Shown: in pieces, positions 11,467 to 22,659 of the stretch
Layout of the letters: each line of letters opens with the position of its first letter
How positions within the stretch are numbered: the stretch's first letter is position 1
From: Ampullaceana balthica
Taxonomy: Eukaryota > Mollusca > Gastropoda > Lymnaeidae
Direction of reading: 5' to 3'
Length of the DNA stretch: 64,000 nt
Assembly (NCBI GenBank): GCA_944989445.1
Contig: CALYLW010000019.1
Coordinates: 1,178,001 to 1,242,000 of the forward strand
Position numbers and translations under genes: made by a program
The notes under the pieces: model-generated
What the model saw: only the letters and a program-made list of their open reading frames with translations
Databases searched by the model: none
What the model was told of the DNA's origin: nothing

Positions 11467-11720
11467 AAGATATATAAACAAACTTTGTGTCCACATTCTT
11501 AGAATTATTAGTACTTTAAAATACAACATCTAAAAAAGCTGTGGGACCATTTTGAAATTTCAGTTTGTGGTACCTAGTTTTAGCTGGCGATTAAAACAAA
11601 ATAAGAATAGGCTGTCTCTATTGGGCCAACAATAACTAAATACCTGGCTATTTGTGTACATTATTAAGTATAATAATTAAAGTATGTTGTTATTTATAGT
11701 GTTTTTACTCTTTGTGGAAA
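11467..11720. other. No recognised feature
   Basis: Short AT-rich spacer between the LINE-A tail and the next inverted-repeat element. Confidence 0.4.
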
Positions 11721-11738
11721 GGGGCCGTCCATAATTGA

Positions 11739-11862
11739 CGTCACGCAATTTTGACCGATTTTTCACCCCCTCCCCCACCCCTCGTCAAGCGTCGTCACAA
11801 AAAGTTAGACCCCCCTCCAATAATAAGTCACAAAGCTTTGACCCCCCCCCCTTTTCCAAAAA
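11739..11862. other. C-rich subterminal segment of the inverted-repeat element
   Basis: Runs of C with CGTCAAGCGTCGTCACAAAA-type sequence, mirrored in the right subterminal part at 15068-15120. Confidence 0.5.
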
Positions 11863-12743
11863 AAAAGCCTTATCTTCCATTTGAAAATAAGTATGTTTCA
11901 AATCACTTTTTTCATTTAATTATTTACTTAGTGTATGTCTTCATTGTAATATCGTAATACGCGTGAAGCTATGTAAAACGGCATTAAATAAATTGTAAGC
12001 CAGTGCTTCTCAAACTTTTTCGTATTAGATGACGGCAGGAATTTTTCTATGTATTTCACCAGGTACCGGTGCATTCTTTTCCCGTTTTGATTTGATTTTC
12101 CCTGTACTGACGTGATAGAAAATGAGCCCCTACGTGGCTTAAAGCCCTATAAGATTAAGTATGAATTCGGCTTGTTTTGAAATTTAAAAAATATTTAAAT
12201 TTGGTTGCCAAGGCATAGCAAGACAGCTAACGAACAATGCAGCGGTAATGTCAAAAACCATTTGGTGCGATTATCCTTCGCGATTAAGCTCGCGAATTTG
12301 ACTATTGATATTACAAGGATCATTTTATGGTTGATAGACCTAGAATATATAGATACAGGACGATTCCTCAAATTGATTTCGATCTTATAATGACAGTTTT
12401 CCTGCTAAGTATATGCACATCAAAGGAATTTGATATAAAATTACCACATTGATTTCAAATCTCATGTTTTCTAAAAATTATTTGATATGCGCTCGAAGAG
12501 GAATATGGCGAGTACTGTACGAACCCCACATTTGTGAGGGAAAATAGGGTGTCATCTTGTGCGTCGCAAAATACAGTAATACTGCAAGTTGAAGACTGAA
12601 AAATACTATGACATTAATAAAATATCCAATATTATCATAACTTTTTTCTCCGAAGCTCATGAGTGTTTTTTTTGTGTGGTTTTTTAAATTATTTTTTTAA
12701 AAATTTTTTTTATTCTATATATATTTTTTTGTTGTTGTTTTTA

Positions 12744-13521
12744 AATCCTTTATATTAACTAGTTTGAACCCTTGATTGCTTGATTGTCGGTCGCCAAAAC
12801 TTTGGATCGATTTTTAAACCACTTCCTCGTAAGCTGGCGAGTTGAAATTTAGCAGGCAGTTTCGTGGCGATGATAAAAACTATGTATAAAAATTGCAGAT
12901 CGATCGCATGTACTGTAATTAAATTATTGAATTTTTAGATTATTTTTTTATTCCTTTGTATCATGTTATTTTTTTAGATAGTGTCGCGGCGCGTATTATA
13001 TTGAAAAACCTTTCTGTCGCGCAATAAGGTGCGTATTTTATTGACAACACTTTTTATAAACATATTTCTGATCGGTGCGCATTATATTAAACACATTTTA
13101 CGAGACATAACTTCAATTTTGTATTTTTGGATGGTATAGGCCTTGTCATAATATGGCGGAGAACTATTAATAGAAATATTGGGGCTATATTTATCTTTTT
13201 TAAGGACAGATTTCATAAACATTTAATAAAAGATACGAGTCAATGTGTACATGTAGGTATATGGAGAAGGAAGTTTTTTGTCAGCTATTTGTTAATTATT
13301 AGTTAATTTTAGACAGCAAATTGGACTTGAAAATGGAAAAACAGTTTCGTAATTTTATTATGATAACAATTTTAGGAACATAGTGATCCGCTAAAATGTA
13401 ATCTAAAGATAGAACATTACTCTTTAAGCTATGACGTTTTCCGGTCTTAGAAATGATCAACCCTATTGCGCTGCGTATTATTATGAACATTCTTTAAGTT
13501 ACGTCTCGTACATAAAGGATT
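12744..13521 (+). mobile_element. TA-flanked MITE (AATCCYTTATAT family), copy 2
   Basis: Begins AATCCTTTATATTAACTAG, ends TACATAAAGGATT, and is flanked by TA on each side. 778 bp. It carries internal GCGCATTATATTGAA-like repeats (GCGCGTATTATATTGAAA, TGCGTATTTTATTGAC, TGCGCATTATATTAAAC). It is about 315 bp longer than copy 3; most of the extra sequence lies between about 13140 and 13460. Confidence 0.8.
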
Positions 13522-13561
13522 TATTTTGAAAACTTGGTTTTTTAGGTTTTAAAAAAAATTA

Positions 13562-14024
13562 AATCCTTTATATTAACTCGTGGTGTCTGTTTGAACCCTT
13601 GATTGCTTGCTTGATTGTCGGTCGCCAAAACTTTAGATCGATTTTAACCCACTTCCTCGTAAGCTAGCGAGCTGAAATTGAGCAGGCAGTTTCGTGGCGA
13701 TGATTAAAAAAAAGTATCAACATTTCAGATCGATCGCACGTACCGTAATTAAATTATTGATTTTTAAGATTATTTTATTTATTCCTATGTATCATGTTAT
13801 TTTTTGAGATAGAGTGTAAGGGTGCGCATTATATTGAACAACCTTTCTGTCGCGCAATAAGGTGCGTATTTTATTGACAACACTTTTTATAAACATATTC
13901 CTGATCGCTGCGCATTATATTAAACATGTTTTACTACACAACTACAATTTTGTATTTTTTGGATGGTCTTGCGCTGCGTATTATAATGAACATTCTTTTA
14001 GTTACTTCTCGTACATAAAGGATT
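13562..14024 (+). mobile_element. TA-flanked MITE (AATCCYTTATAT family), copy 3
   Basis: 463 bp, same ends as copy 2 (AATCCTTTATATTAACTCG ... CATAAAGGATT) and TA on both sides. Head-to-tail with copy 2, separated by only 40 bp. The internal segment containing TCGGTCGCCAAAACTTT is shared with copy 2. Confidence 0.82.
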
Positions 14025-14609
14025 TATAGTAAAAAAAACTTGTTTTTTTACGGGTAAAAAAATTTTTTTTTGTTATATACCATGACGAGACTTGTTTAAA
14101 TTGTTTCATTATCTTGTGGAATTTATAAAATTATGAAAAATACATGGCTACCGATGTCGGGTGGTTTAACCGAGGGGTCTGTGAACAGCGGTAAATTATC
14201 TCATTTGGGGTAAAAAGGGAACTCTTGGAGTTTGACCAAAAACCAATTGAACAATTACATCAAACTTGAAACGTTTATAATTGTCAGTTCATTTTTAGAC
14301 CCTTGTCATGCTTGTAAAACTCACCAGTTGCATTTTCCAGGAGGGGGGGGGTAACGAAGCTCCCCCAAATCCCCGAGACATGTGAGTAGGACCTCGAGTC
14401 TGGGGGGGGGGAGGGGGTAACGCACACAGAAACTTGTATATTTTGAGGTAACGGACAAAAAAGTTCGCCCACTACTGCCGTGAGAGAACCAAACGGAGTG
14501 GCGGTGACATCACAAATACTTTGATGTCAACATCAAACGACGCAGGATAGCAATTTCATATATTCTCATAGGTTCTCAAAATTAGGATTATAATTAGGGT
14601 TAATTTTCA

Positions 14610-14896
14610 TTTCTTGATAACTTATCTTATCTTATCTATAGAGACGATCCTTCTATGCAGAAGATAATTGCGTCCACAGACCATGACAGATGATCTGTTG
14701 GCAAGTGATGCAGCGTTCACAGGCCACGGCTTTGTGGGTTCCACGCATTACCTAACTAGTGTTAGGTACCCATTTGGAGCTGGGTGACTCAGGGACGCCC
14801 TAGGCCGCGGGAACAAATCCTCGCCTTGACATGGATTCGAATCCGTGACCACCGGTACGCCAGTCGAGCGCGCTGCCACTCTACCACCGCGTCCCA
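14610..14896 (-). mobile_element. tRNA-derived SINE, copy 2
   Basis: Same family as 8972-9256: TTATC tail at the left, tRNA-like head at the right with an intact B-box complement GGATTCGAATCC. Slightly shorter body (a GCCGCC...ACATGTA stretch is missing). TAACTTA near both ends may be a short target duplication. Confidence 0.88.
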
Positions 14897-15152
14897 CTTA
14901 ACTTACGCCGACAGGCGTCTGATGGCCTACCGACCGGCACTTTGAGAAGCACTGATTTATTTATTTTTTAAAGAAAAAAAAGTTATTAAATAAAATGCAA
15001 GTGACCAAATATTTCAGTGGAAGTTATATTTTAAGTTACCCTATTGATGTGACGTCACATTTCTTCAACCCCCTCCCTCCCCCCTCGTCACGCATCGTCA
15101 CAAAAGTGTGTCCCCCTCCTGTAGGTGCGTGACGTCATTTATGGACAGCCCC

Positions 15153-15689
15153 AAATGTTTAAATAGTAAAGGTTGATAAATTTTGCTTAAGACGTTTAGC
15201 ATGATTCATTATAATTATAAAAAAAAATTTAAATTTCTAAATCGGTCAAATAAGTTATACACGACAATATCTATTGATATTTATAACTGATGACCTTTAT
15301 TAAGCGGTTTATTTGTTGCGCCAAGATATTCCTGGGAAGGACACTCACAGTCACCAGAGGACACTTCAAAATACACTTGCTTCGTTTGGCGTCTGCTGTT
15401 GAGTAGCCTCGTTTGGGGAAAAGAGAGTATTACTTTAGAGGTAGCACTTTACTCTCGAACCAGCCCTTGTTACTAGGCTAACAGCTCTCACACAATAACA
15501 CTTGAAAATTTTTAAGTTTCAAGCCCTCAAATGTCATAATTTAGATTTACTTTTTTTCCCCTTTCTTGGGAGCCAGTTTTAACGCTCTATAAATGGAACT
15601 GTGACATATTCCAATACTTACATTTTTATTTGAGTGCTTCTATTAAAAGTGTTGTTGTTCGTTTGTTTGTTTGTTTTTTTTTCTTGGTC
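15153..15689. other. No recognised feature
   Basis: AT-rich spacer; no element ends or coding signal recognised. Confidence 0.4.
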
Positions 15690-16036
15690 TTTATCTTATC
15701 TTATCTTATCTTATCTGTTTACAGACGCTCCTTCTATACAGAAGATTATTGCGTCCTACGCTTATCTATGGTTTGTGTTTAGTCCTGCATTTTTATTAGA
15801 GATTTAAATGTTGATAAAGTGTTGGTTTTCCTGGATTCTTCAGGCAACCCATTCCACGCCCGAATTCCGGACGGGAAGAACGAAAACTTGTATGTGTTTG
15901 TTCTTGCATACGGAATAAGAAAGGTGTTTTTATCCTTATGTCTATCTGAGGGTTGTATTAAGTTATCTTTGTGTTGTATTTCTAAATTAGAATTAATTGC
16001 TTTATGTATGATTACTACTTTGCTCTTGGTTCTTCT
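15690..16036 (-). mobile_element. LINE-A 3' end, minus strand
   Basis: Mirror of 11120-11466. The minus strand encodes RRTKSKVVIIHKAINSNLEI through FFPSGIRAWNGLPEE to the stop, then the 3' UTR and a GATAA tail (TTATC repeats at 15691-15715 on +). It is very similar to the 11030 copy, so both are probably fairly recent insertions. Confidence 0.87.
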
Positions 16037-16352
16037 AAAACATGGTCTTTGAAACATTTAGAGATTAAAATGATAGAATACAGACTTTATATAAGTAAAA
16101 ACCAGCTTTGCTTTCCTCGAGGAAAGATAATGTTTTATAAATGGCAAACTAAAACGTGAAACAAACGACGGGACATTCCCAATCAATAAGCTACTCTTGG
16201 TGACGTCACACAGCATCAGTGATTCAGTTTATCTCTGGCTAGACCTGGCGTAGTTTGTTAGACGACCGGGCTACGACACGGCTCAAATTTTGCATTTGCA
16301 TTTGCTCTCAACAAAGATTTCCGAGCACCCAATCACACGTTGGTGACATATA
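16037..16352. other. No recognised feature
   Basis: Unique-looking sequence up to the A at 16352 that marks the Helitron insertion site. Confidence 0.4.
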
Positions 16353-17222
16353 TCTCTCTATATATAAGCCGCATTTGTTGTCTGTCTGTTCCCTAATAAC
16401 TCAAGATCCAGACAACCAAATAACGTGAAATTTGGTACACGTACACAAAATTATACCGGAAAGGTTATTAAACAGGTTTCGTTCCATATATATAAGATAC
16501 TGGGGCCCGGGGGCCCAAAATGTAGTTTTTCCCTATATGAGCTATATAAAATAAAAATTATTGAAAATTAAGACGTAAAATAATGACGCAAATTAATAAA
16601 CATTTTGGTGTCGAGATTAACAAGAAGGCGATTATCGCCATAAAATAATTTTTTTTGTTGTTGTTGCTTTTGTTGTTGTAGTTGTTGTTTTGTTGTTGTT
16701 GCTTTGTTGTTGTTGCTGTTGTTGTTGTAGTTGTTGTTTTGTTGTTGATGTTTTTGTTGTTGTTTTGTTTTTGTTGTTGTTGCTATTGTTGTTTTTGTTG
16801 TTGTTGCTGTTGTTGTTGCTGTTGTTGCTTTTGCTTTTGTGTTGTTTTTGCTGTTGTTGTTGTTGTCCACATCCCTTGCCCTGCGACGACAATGTCCTTC
16901 ATGTTGTTGTTGCTTTGTTGTTGTTGCTGTTGTATTTGTTGTTTTGTTGTTGTTGCTTTGTTGTTGTTGCTGTTGTTGTTGTAGTTGTTGTTTTGTTGTT
17001 GTTGTTGTAGTTGTTGTTTTGTTGTTGTTTTGTTGTTGTTTTGTTGTTGTTGTTTTTTTGTTGTTTTGTTGTTGTTTTTGTTGTTTTTGTTGTTGTTTTG
17101 TTTTTGATGTTTTGTTGTTTTTTTTTGTTGTTTTGTTTTTGTTGTTTTGTTGTTGTTTTTGTTGTTTTTGTTTTGTTGCTGTTGTTGTTAAACCCGGGCG
17201 GGAGCCGGGTACTTGCCCCTAG
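16353..17222 (+). mobile_element. Non-autonomous Helitron, first of a tandem pair
   Basis: Starts TCTCTCTATATATAAG immediately after an A and ends ACTTGCCCCTAG. Just before the end is a palindrome (AACCCGGGCGGGAGCCGGGT). The 5'-TC, 3'-hairpin and 3'-CTAG fit Helitron ends. A conserved ~280-bp left part (TTCCCTAATAACTCAAGATC, then GTGAAATTTGGTACACGTAC) is followed by a long GTT/GTTGC-rich block split by a conserved TTGCCCTGCGACGACAATG segment at 16876. No Rep/helicase is encoded. Confidence 0.72.
16650..17190. repeat. GTT-rich low-complexity block in Helitron 1
   Basis: Imperfect TTG/TTGTTGC/TTTTG repeats. They create open frames in several phases (Cys/Val/Leu on +, Gln/Asn/Lys/Thr on -), which are not genes. 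Confidence 0.92.
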
Positions 17223-18219
17223 TCTCTATATATATAAGACGCATTTGTTGTCTGTCTGTCTGTCTGTTCCCTAATAACTCAAGATCCAGACAACCAAATA
17301 ACGTGAAATTTGGTACACGTACACAAAATTATACCGGAAGGGTTATTAAACAGGTTTCGTTCCATATATATAAGATACTGGGGGCCGGGGGCCCAAAATG
17401 TAGTTTTTCCTTATATGAGCTATATAAAATAAAAATTATTGAAAATTAAGACGTAAAATAATGACGCAAAATAATAAACATTTTGGTGTCAAGATTAACA
17501 AGAAGGCAACTATCGCCATAAAATAATTGTTTTGCTATTGTTGTTGATTTGTTGTTGTTGCTTTTGTTGTTGCTTTTGTTGTTGTAGTTGTTGTTTTGTT
17601 GTTGTTGCTTTGTTGTTGTTGCTGTTGTTGTTGTTGTTTTGTTGTTGTTTTGTTGTTGTTTTGTTGTTGATGTTTTTGTTGTTGTTTTGTTTTTGTTGTT
17701 TTTGCTGTTGTTTTGTTTTTGTGGTTGTTTTTGTTGTTGTTGCTGTTGTTGTTTCTGTTGTTGTTGCTTTTGCTGTTGTTGCTTTTGTGTTGTTTTTGCT
17801 GTTGTTGTTGTTGTCCACATCCCTTGCCCTGCGACGACAATGCCCTTCATGTTGTTGTTGCTTTGTTGTTGTTGCTGTTGTAGTTGTTGTTTTGTTGTTG
17901 TTGCTTTGTTGTTGTTGCTGTTGTTGTTGTAGTTGTTTTGTTGTTGTTTTGTTGTTAATTTTGTTGTTTTTGTTGTTGTTTTGTTTTTGTTGTTTTGTTG
18001 CTGTTGCTGTTTCTGTTGTTGTTTTTGTCGTTGTTGCTGTTGTTGTTGTAGTTGTTGTTTTGTTGTTGTTGCTTTGTTGTTGTTGCTGTTGTTGTTGTGT
18101 TGTTGTTGTTGTTGTTGTTTTGTTTTTGTTGTTTGATTTTGTTGTTTTGTTGCTGTTGTTGTTTTTGTTGTTGTTGCTGTTGTTGTTAAACCCGGGCATA
18201 GCCGGGTACTTGCCCCTAG
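17223..18219 (+). mobile_element. Non-autonomous Helitron, second of a tandem pair
   Basis: Begins TCTCTATATATATAAGACGC directly after the CTAG of the first copy and ends ACTTGCCCCTAG before a T, with the hairpin AACCCGGGCATAGCCGGGT. So one A|T target dinucleotide (16352/18220) holds two head-to-tail copies. The left ~300 bp is nearly identical to copy 1; the GTT block has diverged in length and order. Confidence 0.72.
17530..18185. repeat. GTT-rich low-complexity block in Helitron 2
   Basis: Same composition as the block in copy 1, with the conserved TTGCCCTGCGACGACAATG insert at 17823. Open frames across it are artefacts of composition. Confidence 0.92.
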
Positions 18220-19689
18220 TTAGGATATATTCAATGTGGATAGGTGGCACACCGCTTTTAATAATTAACACGATAATATTGTATTTCTCAATGTTGGTGC
18301 GTGTCAGTGCTTATCGGTGCGTGTTGGTGCGTGTGGGCGTATGCTTTATCGGTTTTCGTTTAGTAGTTAGGGATGGAAATCAAGGAGCGCCCTGGGTGCC
18401 ATATATCCCAACTACTCCACGGGCTTATGTTGTTAGTACTACTTACTACGATCAAACACACCCGGACATGAGACTAGACTCTAGAGTATTTGCTCGAATG
18501 GGATCATAGACATAGAAAAAAGTAACAGAGTATCACACGTAAAAAAATTGTTCAGTTATCCTATATAATAAAAGGCAAGTTTCTGTCCGGTCATCTATAG
18601 CGATTGGTCCCTCAAACACATATGACTCCTACAGCCAATCATATTGAACACGTTTACGCCATTTACGCGGCCGTTCAAAACGAGTTATTTTTGGTGCAGT
18701 ATTTCTTCCAAGACTTTATTTTGAGTTATGCGCGTTGGGATTTATAGAAAAAAGCTCTGTTTTTACGAGTTATTTATTTTAACTATAATGAATAGTATTT
18801 TTGACGCGATGCGCATGTAATGCTGGTCGAGACGGCTGTTGGAGGGGAGTTACAACATGCCACCGAACGGTGGCGGAACGTCCTTGGACGGGCTTTGTTG
18901 CTCGTTTGTTTATAAAATATAACTAAATAAATATTTCTGAACCAGTTTTCCTAAAATACTACTACTGTAATGTTCCTGAAATAGAACCTTATTAATGATC
19001 TCAACATAGTAACACTGTAATGTTTCTAAAATAGTACATTTTAATGTTTCAAGAATAATAATAAAGCGGGAGTGAGCTCCCCTAAACTTTCCCGTTTATT
19101 CGTATATAACATAATCGTTAATGCTGTTTTATGAGAAAATCATCTAAAATTATCAACCTCTGAAGACTGAGAAAGCGAAAAGAAAGTACCACTTCCGGTA
19201 CCGGAGACCGCTAAAAACTTGATAGAAACCTACTCATAGGATCTAAGACTTCTATATGAAATTTCGTCAGCCTAACTGAAATTTTGACACACACACACAC
19301 ACGTACACACACACAAACACCCCCACAGACACACATACACATATACAAGATTGCAAAACTGGGTTGGTTTATTCTAATAAGGGCTAAAACGTCGAGATTT
19401 GCCGCGATTACAATACTTCTACCTATGATCTGTATACCAGAGAGCGAAAAGGTATTTTACTAAATAATTATTTAAAAAATAGTACCACGGTAATGTTATT
19501 AAATAATAAGCAATAATTTTTCTGACATTGAAGAGCAATTTCTACAATATTTTCGAACTAACTAAAATTCCAAGTACAGACACAGATGAGTGGACCTAGA
19601 TAATAAGAAAGATCAAGACAGTCTCTAAAAATAAAAGTTACTAAAAATAAGTGTGCCAGTTATAGGCTAGATCATCATTAAGTTTCAGT
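18220..19689. other. Intergenic; possible old Helitron fragment and CA run
   Basis: CCTATATAATAAAAGGCAAG at 18560 resembles the 5' end of some Helitrons, but no partner 3' end was identified. 19289-19345 is a CA-rich microsatellite. No gene recognised. Confidence 0.35.
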
Positions 19690-19895
19690 GACACTAACAT
19701 GATGTCACCAACCCTTAGTGTCAGCAATTCATGATGTCAGCAACTCATTGTGTCACCAACACATGATGTCAACAAGCCTTGATGACATCAACACATTGTG
19801 TCACCAACACATGACGTCAACCAGCCTTGATGACACCAACACATTGTGTCACCAACACATGATGTCAACAAGCCTTGATGACACCAACATGGTGC
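19690..19895. repeat. 48-bp minisatellite, about 4 copies
   Basis: Unit contains CAACACATTGTGTCACCAAC then ACATGATGTCAACAAGCCTT, with internal short subrepeats of GATGTCA/CACCAAC. Confidence 0.88.
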
Positions 19896-20585
19896 CCCCT
19901 GACTTCCGGTGACTGACACGACCAATGAACACCCCACCCGCCTACTCGGCACTTAATTTGTCGACGTGTCGCTTTTTCAACCAACCAACGTCAGACCACG
20001 ATAGATAGAGTGAGCGGACCCCAGGTCTAACACAACTCGCTCAACCACTCAAGCGAGACCACGCAGCACTTTCGTCATGACCAGACACCAAGATGCAAAA
20101 ACATCCGTTTCACTTCACAATCACTTTTGGATGCCTTCGTCATCGCGTCTTTTAATAGAGCATAGGTCGATGTGTTGACCAAACAGAGCTGCGAGTCGTC
20201 AGAAATTCGCCGGCAACAAGACTGGAGCAGCTTGGTGTAAAGACTATGACGTGCATAATTGCAATGTTTGTTTTCTTAAGAATCTATTTCCAGAGTTGCA
20301 CGTGCACCAGGGTCTTTGAGACTTCCACTGTATAGGAAGCGAAAGTTCTTTGGTTCGAGTTTTTCAATGTTTTTTTTTCCCACAACGTTATACCTTTATA
20401 ACGTTGTTTTTTTTGGTAAAGAAAAAAAAACATTTTCCTATAAATTATTCAAAACTGAATGAACAACTTCTAGATTATAGGCTGTTAATCTTGTGTCATC
20501 AAATTGGAATTTGCATAATTTCTAGTTATGTATATTTGCTGACAATAGAATTCCTCTTGTTCTTAATTCTTTTGATGATCACTTA
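19896..20585. other. No recognised feature
   Basis: Mixed sequence with T-runs near 20370. No coding motif or element end recognised. Confidence 0.4.
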
Positions 20586-21036
20586 ACCAATTGATCTCAC
20601 AATTGTTCACTAACACAACCACATACACAATCAATTATTTCTCAACCAATTCATCACAACTGTTCACTAACACGACCACATACACAATCAATTATCACTC
20701 AACCAATTGATCTCACAATTGTTCACTAACACAACCACATACACAATCAATTATTTCTCAACCAATTCCTCACAACTGTTCACTAACACGACCACATACA
20801 CAATCAATTATCACTCAACCAATTCATCACAACTGTTCACTAACACGACCACATACACAATCAATTATCACTCAACCAATTCATCACAACTGTTCACTAA
20901 CACGATCACATACACAATAAATTATCACTCAACCAATTCATCACAACTGTTCACTAACACAACCAAATACACAATCAATTATCACTCAACTAATTCATCA
21001 CAACAGTTCACCAACACGACCACATACACAGTCAAT
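20586..21036. repeat. 57-bp minisatellite, about 8 copies
   Basis: Unit contains CACAACTGTTCACTAACACG and ACCACATACACAATCAATTA. The left units are slightly longer (59-60 bp, with TTGATCTCACAATTG) and the right edge is degenerate. The apparent Thr/Asn/Ser-rich protein is a by-product of the 57-bp period. Confidence 0.93.
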
Positions 21037-21776
21037 AAACTATGTAAGATGTATTGTGTATTCTCAATATTACCAAAATATACAATAACATTAATTCCAA
21101 AACCCATACAAATAGTCGCCTAGCAATAAACACATCGTTTTCCAGCACGTGTAGGTGGTACACACAAATACTAGGGCCACAACCCCCCACCCCCACCCAT
21201 CAATTCTTCACCAACTTATGTTAAGTCGCATCACGCCAGGAGTTTAAGTCTGGACAAAGTACAAAGATCATCAGAGTCAGAACGATGGGGTCACAATAAG
21301 TGACCAATAGCTTGCCTTTCAACCGGACCTTGCTTTTAAAAGTGTGTGGTTCAACTCTGGTCATTGTATGACGTTGAACAAAACGACCGCCTGTTGTTGT
21401 TCAAGACACAGCCGTGTTCATGGCTGCTATGATGAGGAAGTCGGAAGATGGATTTGTTTTTAAGGCCGTCCACCCACGACAAGGGAGGCCATTGACCTCC
21501 CGCAGGATAACAGTAAACAAACACCCGGAGTTTTTCTTTCACTTTCAGTTCTCTAAATATAAAAGCCGTATGTAGTTCAAAAGGCGTTTCAATATTTACT
21601 ACGAATTATGTCCTCCACTAATGAAGGAAAACATTGGATTAATTGAGAATGACAATAAATAATACCAATAACTGACATGATTATTCTAAAAATTAAACCA
21701 TTAAAAAAATATACTCTCATTATTTGCCCCAATATCCAAAGTGCGTCAATGTAACAGGTGCCTTTCACATTACTCG
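21037..21776. other. No recognised feature
   Basis: Short C-run at 21183-21198. Nothing else recognised. Confidence 0.4.
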
Positions 21777-21948
21777 TCAGAGTGGTGGTCCGCGTGCCGG
21801 TCCTTGGGCCATCTGCTGCCGGTCCGCAGATGTTCTAAAAAAAAAGGACCGAAAAAATTGTCAGTGCAGGGAAAATAGTGCACCGGTCCATGGTGCTATG
21901 GAAAAAATTCCTGCCGGTCCGCCAAACTAAAAAGTTTGAGAAGCACTG
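21777..21948 (+). mobile_element. hAT-type MITE (CAGTGCTTCTCAAA family), damaged left end
   Basis: Interior GGTGGTCCGCG...GCCGGTCC and the right end CTAAAAAGTTTGAGAAGCACTG match the intact copies at 29172 and 47369. The left inverted repeat has been reduced to CAGAGTGGTGG. Confidence 0.8.
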
Positions 21949-22398
21949 TCTTAACTGACGTCCAATTGGTCCAGTGTTTTCGCATTTGCTTTTATGTAGC
22001 CTAACGCAATACACATACTTCATGTCAGTGGTCATAAACGAATTATATTTACGGTTTGACCGAATTTTAAAGGGGCTGCTAATTTTGGTGTTCGGTGTTA
22101 TTTATATCCGGGTACTTGTAGTGTTATAGAGGATTTAGACTTGTCTGTTACAATATTGCGTCACAGTTAACGCAATCGCCACGCCGTAGTTGTAATATGC
22201 GTATGTATTATTCCTGCTATTTAAAATCTGAAACATAAAACTAAATACATGTAGCACTCTAACCCTAAAGAGCAAATGAAGCACGAAGTTTTTGCCCTTG
22301 TTTTTTTTTAACGAAAAATAAAAGAACATGTTCCTAAAGTCGCAAAGCTATCTCAAGTTTGTTGATATTTCTTTTAAGAGTTAAAGTTTAAGAAAATA
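21949..22398. other. No recognised feature
   Basis: AT-rich spacer. Confidence 0.4.
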
Positions 22399-22473
22399 AG
22401 AAATAAGAAATAAATGTTAATTTGTTTCGTATAACTGTTTAACGAAACAAATTAACATTTATTTCTTATTTCT
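22399..22473. repeat. Perfect 32-bp inverted repeat (hairpin), 11-nt loop
   Basis: The left arm at 22399-22430 is the exact reverse complement of the right arm at 22442-22473 (core TAAATGTTAATTTGTTTCGT). The loop is ATAACTGTTTA. There is no similarity to the other inverted-repeat elements here. Confidence 0.9.
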
Positions 22474-22659
22474 CAATTCTCTTATGGTGTTCCGCTTATT
22501 ATTTTTTCGGTACTAAATTTGATATCGTCTTTTAATTCTTTATTAATTTATCTTCAATGAATATTTTTATTGTCATGTACATTGATGGTTTACTTTAAAG
22601 GCGATACTAAGCAGACGTAAAGAAAATATGGATATGATAAATAAAATAAAAGTTAGTTG

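Larger units (their letters stand above)
12001..14954. mobile_element. hAT-like element ends enclosing other insertions
   Basis: Starts CAGTGCTTCTCAAACTTTTT and ends GGCACTTTGAGAAGCACTG. This is the same terminal sequence as the 0.2-kb MITEs at 29172 and 47369, which have 8-bp duplications. The interior holds two TA-flanked MITEs (12744, 13562) and a SINE (14610-14890), with no transposase recognised. The 8-bp flanks (TTGTAAGC and ATTTATTT) do not match, so the two ends may belong to different insertions. Confidence 0.45.
11721..15152. mobile_element. Inverted-repeat element with CRE-bearing ends, interrupted
   Basis: Left end GGGGCCGTCCATAATTGACG and right end CGTCATTTATGGACAGCCCC are near-perfect inverted repeats. 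Next to them lie C-rich CCCTCGTCA.GC.TCGTCACAAAA segments. The ends contain palindromic TGACGTCA sites. About 480 bp (11721-12000 plus 14955-15152) is the element itself; the middle is a second insertion (12001-14954). A related short copy is at 32349-32560. No clear target duplication was found. Confidence 0.65.

Noticed and set aside
16568..18509. Gln/Asn/Lys/Thr-rich and Cys/Val/Leu-rich proteins up to 325 residues
   Set aside because: They lie wholly in GTT repeats of two Helitrons, in several overlapping phases and on both strands.
18560..19100. A third Helitron
   Set aside because: The left end resembles a Helitron start, but the hairpin near 19066 (GGGAGTGAGCTCCC) lacks a convincing CTRR terminus, so the boundaries cannot be supported.
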